From NCBI GenBank assembly GCA_947177605.1, contig CAMWUX010000032.1, positions 1 through 9,212 on the forward strand: 9,212 nt of DNA, written 5' to 3'. How positions within the stretch are numbered: the stretch's first letter is position 1; the number at the start of each line of letters is the position of its first letter. The position numbers and the translations under genes were made by a program. Origin of the DNA: an uncultured Porphyromonadaceae bacterium (GTDB taxonomy: Bacteria; Bacteroidota; Bacteroidia; Bacteroidales; Muribaculaceae). The notes under the pieces are model-generated. The model ran no database searches, had not been told where the DNA came from, and saw nothing but the letters and a program-made list of their open reading frames with translations. Below are positions 7,017 to 9,212 of the stretch, piece by piece.

Positions 7017-7969
7017 GATTTTAACTCCTGTTTTTGTGCACGTGGATGTGCTTGTTGATAATTTTGTTGAAGTTCACGAAACGATATATGGGTGTATATC
7101 TGGGTTGCGGTGAGAGACTGGTGCCCGAGGAGCTGCTGCACACCCGAGAGGGATGCTCCGGAATTGAGCATATCGGTGGCAAAAGAGTGTCGCAGGACGT
7201 GGGGACTGAGCCTGCGTGCGCTGATGCCCGGTGTGCGCTCCATGGCCTGATGCACGATGTTGTAGATGAGTTTGCGGTATAGCGGACGGCCGTCGTGACG
7301 GACGAAGAATGGAGCCGAGCCAGAAGCGAAGCTCAGAAACAGTCCGTTGCGTATGGTGCGGTATTGCTCTATCATCTCAGAAAGGTCAGGGCCGAAAGGC
7401 ACTATTCGTTCTTTATTACGTTTACCACGCACTTTTAGTTCACCGCGGAGTGAATCTACTCCTCCGTCTGTGAGATCCATCAGCTCGGAGCAGCGCAGAC
7501 CGCAGCAGTAGAATATCTCGAGCATCAGGGCGTCGCGCACGGCTTCAAACGATTCCATCGAGATCGGGGAGGATTGTCGTGTGGCTTCGGCGTCAGCCTC
7601 TTCGGTGTCGAGCATTGCGGAGGTCTGCGCAGGGGCTATGTATACGGGGAGGCGTTGCGGCGCTTTCGGCAGCGGTATGTCGATGGCCGGGTTCTGCTTA
7701 AGTCCTTTGGCTGATACGAGAAATTTGAAAAATGCCCGCAGGGCCTGTATCTTTCGCCGGAGCGAGGTGTGGGACATCCCCTGACGAGCGAGCACCGATA
7801 TCCACAGGCGCAGATCGGCTGTGGTGGCTTTCATCGGGTCGAATGGTTCGGGGGCGCAGTGGCTTTCGGCAAATGCTATCCATTGCTCCAGGTCGGAGCG
7901 ATAGGCGTCGACGGTAAGTGGCGATAGTTTGCGTTCGCTGCGTATGTAGGTAAGAAAGGCTTCTTTCAT
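7013..7969 (-). CDS. xerC: XerC-like tyrosine recombinase
   Basis: A site-specific recombinase that with a XerD partner resolves chromosome dimers at dif; as a stand-alone integrase it would be expected beside an element, and none is seen. With the ATG at 7969 it has 318 residues: an N-terminal SAM-like DNA-binding domain (about 1-95) and a catalytic domain. The active site is complete, with spacings identical to E. coli XerD: Arg159 (CGLRCSEL), Lys183 (GKRNKER), His257 and Arg260 (SPHVLRHSFAT), His283 (LLGHQS) and nucleophile Tyr292 (IYTHIS). The C-terminus YQQAHPRA is typical of Bacteroidales Xer proteins. The frame can start at a GTG at 7993 (8 more residues), but MKEAFLTYIRSERKLSP fits Xer N-termini better. 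It overlaps hpf by 4 nt and follows rpsU. No clear promoter was found. Confidence 0.9.
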   Translation of the reverse strand: MKEAFLTYIRSERKLSPLTVDAYRSDLEQWIAFAESHCAPEPFDPMKATTADLRLWISVLARQGMSHTSLRRKIQALRAFFKFLVSAKGLKQNPAIDIPLPKAPQRLPVYIAPAQTSAMLDTEEADAEATRQSSPISMESFEAVRDALMLEIFYCCGLRCSELMDLTDGGVDSLRGELKVRGKRNKERIVPFGPDLSEMIEQYRTIRNGLFLSFASGSAPFFVRHDGRPLYRKLIYNIVHQAMERTPGISARRLSPHVLRHSFATDMLNSGASLSGVQQLLGHQSLTATQIYTHISFRELQQNYQQAHPRAQKQELKS

Positions 7970-8040
7970 GGGTTGATTAAGGTGTTGAGGCACGCAGCGG
8001 AGAGAGGGGGATGTGCCGATTCAAAGGTGCAAGATAGTCA

Positions 8041-8069
8041 AAAGGATTGGATTATACAAGCAATCCTTT
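8041..8069. repeat. Inverted repeat in the rpsU-xerC spacer (proximal)
   Basis: AAAGGATTG (8041-8049) and CAATCCTTT (8061-8069) form a perfect 9-bp stem with an 11-nt loop. On the minus strand it sits 71 nt before the xerC start and is followed by a short T-run (TTTTG). It may be a weak terminator or a leader structure for xerC. Confidence 0.5.
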
Positions 8070-8102
8070 GGGGAAAATTGGTGGCGTGTGTATGCACACA
8101 AA

Positions 8103-8153
8103 GAGAATCCGAACGCACGCAGGCGCCTCGTGCGCCGTATGCTCCGGATTCTC
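8103..8153. repeat. Large hairpin in the rpsU-xerC spacer (distal)
   Basis: GAGAATCCG (8103-8111) and CGGATTCTC (8145-8153) form a perfect 9-bp outer stem. The 33-nt loop can itself fold, either as GGCGC/GCGCC (8122-8126 with 8132-8136) or as CGCACG/CGTGCG (8114-8119 with 8129-8134). A smaller GTGTG/CACAC hairpin lies beside it at 8086-8099. Function unknown. Confidence 0.5.
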
Positions 8154-8169
8154 CGGTATGGCTGTGTGT

Positions 8170-8198
8170 AAAAAAGCGGGCGTCGTACGCGCCGGGCT
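8170..8198 (-). terminator. Rho-independent terminator of rpsU
   Basis: Reading the minus strand, AGC (8198-8196) pairs with GCT (8177-8175) and GGCG (8193-8190) with CGCC (8182-8179) around a 7-nt loop, followed by a run of T to 8170. It begins 11 nt after the rpsU stop, so most rpsU transcripts probably end here and xerC-hpf needs read-through or a promoter of its own. Confidence 0.6.
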
Positions 8199-8208
8199 AC
8201 AGGATGGA

Positions 8209-8400
8209 TTAATCTTCCTGAGCGCGCAGCTTCTGAACGTAAACGGCCTTCATCATCTTCTTGCGGTTGGTGACGGAAGGCTTCTGGAATGCCTGACGGG
8301 CACGAAGTTCCTTGACGATGCCGGTTTTTTCGAATTTACGTTTGAATTTCTTGAGAGCGCGTTCGATGTTTTCGCCTTCTTTTACTTGTACAATAATCAT
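8209..8400 (-). CDS. rpsU: 30S ribosomal protein bS21
   Basis: A 63-residue basic protein of the small-subunit platform near the 3' end of 16S rRNA. It is recognised from MIIVQVKEGENIERALKKFK, the central KRKFEKTGIVKELRARQAF stretch and the Lys/Arg-rich tail. Tyr54 (KAVYVQ) is present; in the Flavobacterium johnsoniae ribosome the equivalent tyrosine helps to hold the anti-Shine-Dalgarno end of 16S rRNA out of reach (from memory). That fits the scarcity of Shine-Dalgarno sites in this window. The region before the ATG at 8400 has no GGAGG-like site. The gene has its own promoter (8475-8506) with a leader of about 68 nt and its own terminator. It is the first gene of the rpsU-xerC-hpf cluster. 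Confidence 0.97.
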   Translation of the reverse strand: MIIVQVKEGENIERALKKFKRKFEKTGIVKELRARQAFQKPSVTNRKKMMKAVYVQKLRAQED

Positions 8401-8474
8401 GTTAGAAAGTTGGAGATATGTTAATTGTTTAATTAATTAGCGTATAGATGCTAAGTTTTGTGCTTTTAGCGGGG

Positions 8475-8506
8475 CAAAATTAAGGATTGTTTTCGATATC
8501 TCCAAA
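8475..8506 (-). promoter_or_regulatory. Bacteroidetes-type promoter of rpsU
   Basis: On the minus strand TTTG (8506-8503), a 20-nt spacer and TAATTTTG (8482-8475) match the Bacteroidetes primary-sigma consensus. Transcription should start near 8468, leaving an A+T-rich leader of about 68 nt before the rpsU ATG. Confidence 0.72.
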
Positions 8507-8540
8507 AAAATCTTCAAAAACTGCCTCAAACTGCGTCGGC

Positions 8541-8582
8541 GATGCTAAATGCGCGATGCACGATGCACAATGCACGATTGAT
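8541..8582. repeat. Degenerate tandem 7-bp repeat (RATGCNN)
   Basis: Successive heptamers read GATGCTA, AATGCGC, GATGCAC, GATGCAC, AATGCAC and a decayed GATTGAT. Five of six keep the RATGC core and two are identical. The register is exact with no gaps. Similar short A/T-G-C-A heptamer runs are, from memory, scattered between genes in several Bacteroidales genomes; their function is unknown. Confidence 0.6.
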
Positions 8583-8602
8583 TATTCGGATTTTTAGGTG
8601 GA

Positions 8603-8657
8603 CGGAGCCAGGCACCTGCGGCGCTGTAGGCTCCGATCCTGGCTGACGCAATGCGTC
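8603..8657. repeat. Overlapping, mutually exclusive inverted repeats
   Basis: CGGAGCC (8603-8609) pairs perfectly with GGCTCCG (8629-8635), while AGCCAGG (8606-8612) pairs perfectly with CCTGGCT (8638-8644). The two 7-bp stems share bases 8606-8609, so only one can form at a time. A further near-palindrome, GACGCA-A-TGCGTC, follows at 8645-8657. Confidence 0.5.
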
Positions 8658-8681
8658 GCTTGGATTTTTGGGTTGTGGGGA

Positions 8682-8712
8682 CAAAGTTAAGGCCGGTTTT
8701 GGCCGGCCTAAC
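8682..8712 (-). promoter_or_regulatory. Promoter-like -7 box inside a GC-rich palindrome
   Basis: On the minus strand TAACTTTG (8689-8682) matches the TAnnTTTG box exactly; the -33 position is only TTAG, 18-19 nt upstream. The spacer is a hairpin: GTTA plus GGCCGG (8686-8696, one bulged A) pairs with CCGGCC plus TAAC (8703-8712). It may be a promoter with an operator-like palindrome, or the terminator of the outer-membrane protein gene whose stop is 31 nt upstream. T-runs after the hairpin are weak on this strand. Confidence 0.35.
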
Positions 8713-8743
8713 ACATATTTTTAAAAAAAATTTTTTCGGTGGA

Positions 8744-9212
8744 TCAGAAGCCGAGGCGAATGCCGACTTTGGCGATACCCTGCACTCCGTAGCCTACTTC
8801 GCCGAAGAGGCCGAGCGAGGGGAGGGGGTTGAATTCGATGCCTACGGGAGATACCTGGAAGGCCATGGAGTTGCGGTTGTAGGAGTCTTCCCACGAGGGG
8901 GTGAAGTATTGGACGAGTGCGCCGATGCCTACGTGGCTATAAAGTGACACGGGGCCATGGTTCCACCAATGGTAGCGGACGTTGGCCATGAGGCCGTGGT
9001 AGACGATCTTGCCGTAGCGGTTGTGGAGCGCCTGATCGGACTTCGACGATGAGTAGGTGTAGCTCAGGCCGACCCAGAGGTTGGGGGCGAATGAGTGGTC
9101 GATGGTGGCGTTGACTGCGCCCCAGTTGTCGAGGCTGTGCCAGCCGTGGTGATATGCTCCGAGGCTGCGCATGGCGGGCGCGATGCCGTAGCTTACTGAT
9201 ACTTCTGTGGAG
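8744..9212 (-). CDS. Outer-membrane beta-barrel protein, C-terminal part (5' end outside window)
   Basis: The minus-strand frame is open from the window edge to the stop at 8744-8746, giving 155 residues that read STEVSVSYGIAP before the internal Met at 9172. That ATG is therefore unlikely to be the true start. The protein is made of amphipathic strands rich in Tyr, Trp and Phe with alternating polar residues, for example LWVGLSYTYSSS, GLMANVRYHWW, SLYSHVGIGALVQYF and LGLFGEVGYGVQGIAKVG. It ends IRLGF: a C-terminal Phe on an alternating strand is the usual BAM recognition signal of outer-membrane barrels. At least the last six or so strands are visible. A signal peptide cannot be checked, and the substrate or role is unknown. 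It is transcribed towards rpsU but separated by 343 bp with a hairpin, so probably independently. Confidence 0.75.
   Translation of the reverse strand, partial: STEVSVSYGIAPAMRSLGAYHHGWHSLDNWGAVNATIDHSFAPNLWVGLSYTYSSSKSDQALHNRYGKIVYHGLMANVRYHWWNHGPVSLYSHVGIGALVQYFTPSWEDSYNRNSMAFQVSPVGIEFNPLPSLGLFGEVGYGVQGIAKVGIRLGF

Larger units (their letters stand above)
8401..8743. other. Gene-free spacer between rpsU and an outer-membrane protein gene
   Basis: This 343-bp stretch holds, from left to right, the rpsU leader and promoter (to 8506), A-runs at 8504-8510 and 8516-8520, a degenerate heptamer array (8541-8582), competing inverted repeats (8603-8657), a promoter-like box within a GC-rich palindrome (8682-8712), and an A/T tract T5-A8-T6 at 8718-8736. 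A near-direct repeat GGATTTTTAGGTG / GGATTTTTGGGTTG occurs at 8588 and 8662. No convincing coding region is seen on either strand. Confidence 0.7.

Noticed and set aside
7013..7993. The Xer protein as the integrase of a mobile element
   Set aside because: No attachment-site repeats, excisionase, relaxase or cargo genes surround it; it sits between rpsU and hpf, a housekeeping context, with Xer-type spacing of catalytic residues.
8022..8029. CACCTTTG on the minus strand before xerC
   Set aside because: It is one mismatch from the -7 consensus and has no TTTG 17-21 nt upstream; too weak to call as the xerC promoter.
8526..8714. Minus-strand 62-codon frame in the rpsU upstream spacer
   Set aside because: Its C-terminal residues (ALCIVHRAFSI) are just the translation of the heptamer repeat, and the rest is low-complexity; it reads through hairpins and has no homology I recognise.
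8718..8736. T5-A8-T6 tract after the barrel gene as a terminator
   Set aside because: It precedes rather than follows the GC-rich hairpin on the minus strand and has no stem of its own beyond A/T pairing; it was left as part of the spacer description.

Overview
The window looks like ordinary chromosome from a Bacteroidota genome, most likely order Bacteroidales. Three things point there. The gene order rpsU / Xer recombinase / short hpf is familiar from that order. Promoters fit the Bacteroidetes pattern TTTG - about 19 nt - TAnnTTTG. Shine-Dalgarno sequences are mostly absent. The coding DNA is G+C-rich by eye while the spacers are A+T-rich, which would suit a Muribaculaceae-like lineage, but that family-level placement is inference from memory. 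I saw no tRNA, rRNA, CRISPR array, transposase, plasmid or phage gene.

Left block (1-4633, all minus strand). Read in the direction of transcription it runs: an FNT-family formate/nitrite channel, a CvpA-family membrane protein, then sufB, sufC and sufD, with sufD cut by the window edge. Spacers are 11-47 nt and no terminator-like hairpin separates the genes, so they are probably largely co-transcribed. A TAnnTTTG box overlapping the channel gene's stop codon could give the cvpA-suf part its own start. SufB, SufC and SufD form the scaffold complex that assembles Fe-S clusters; sufS would be expected just left of position 1.

Middle (4634-6722). A divergent intergenic region carries the strongest promoter of the window. 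It drives a plus-strand gene for a large MscS-type mechanosensitive channel with a signal peptide, a coiled coil, an extracytoplasmic domain, several membrane helices and an MscS core. The gene ends at a long hairpin shared with the convergent hpf gene.

Right block (6723-8506, minus strand). rpsU (ribosomal protein bS21) has its own good promoter and terminator. After a 240-nt spacer rich in inverted repeats come a XerC-like tyrosine recombinase and the ribosome hibernation factor hpf, joined by an ATGA overlap.

Far right (8507-9212). A gene-free segment holds a degenerate 7-bp tandem repeat, mutually exclusive hairpins and a promoter-like box inside a GC-rich palindrome. Next is the C-terminal part of an outer-membrane beta-barrel protein that runs off the window.

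I found no clear new multi-gene system. The items most worth a second look are the structured segment 8516-8712 (possible small RNA or mobile-repeat remnant), the inverted repeats between rpsU and xerC, the linkage of an FNT channel to the suf genes, and the extracytoplasmic domain of the MscS protein.
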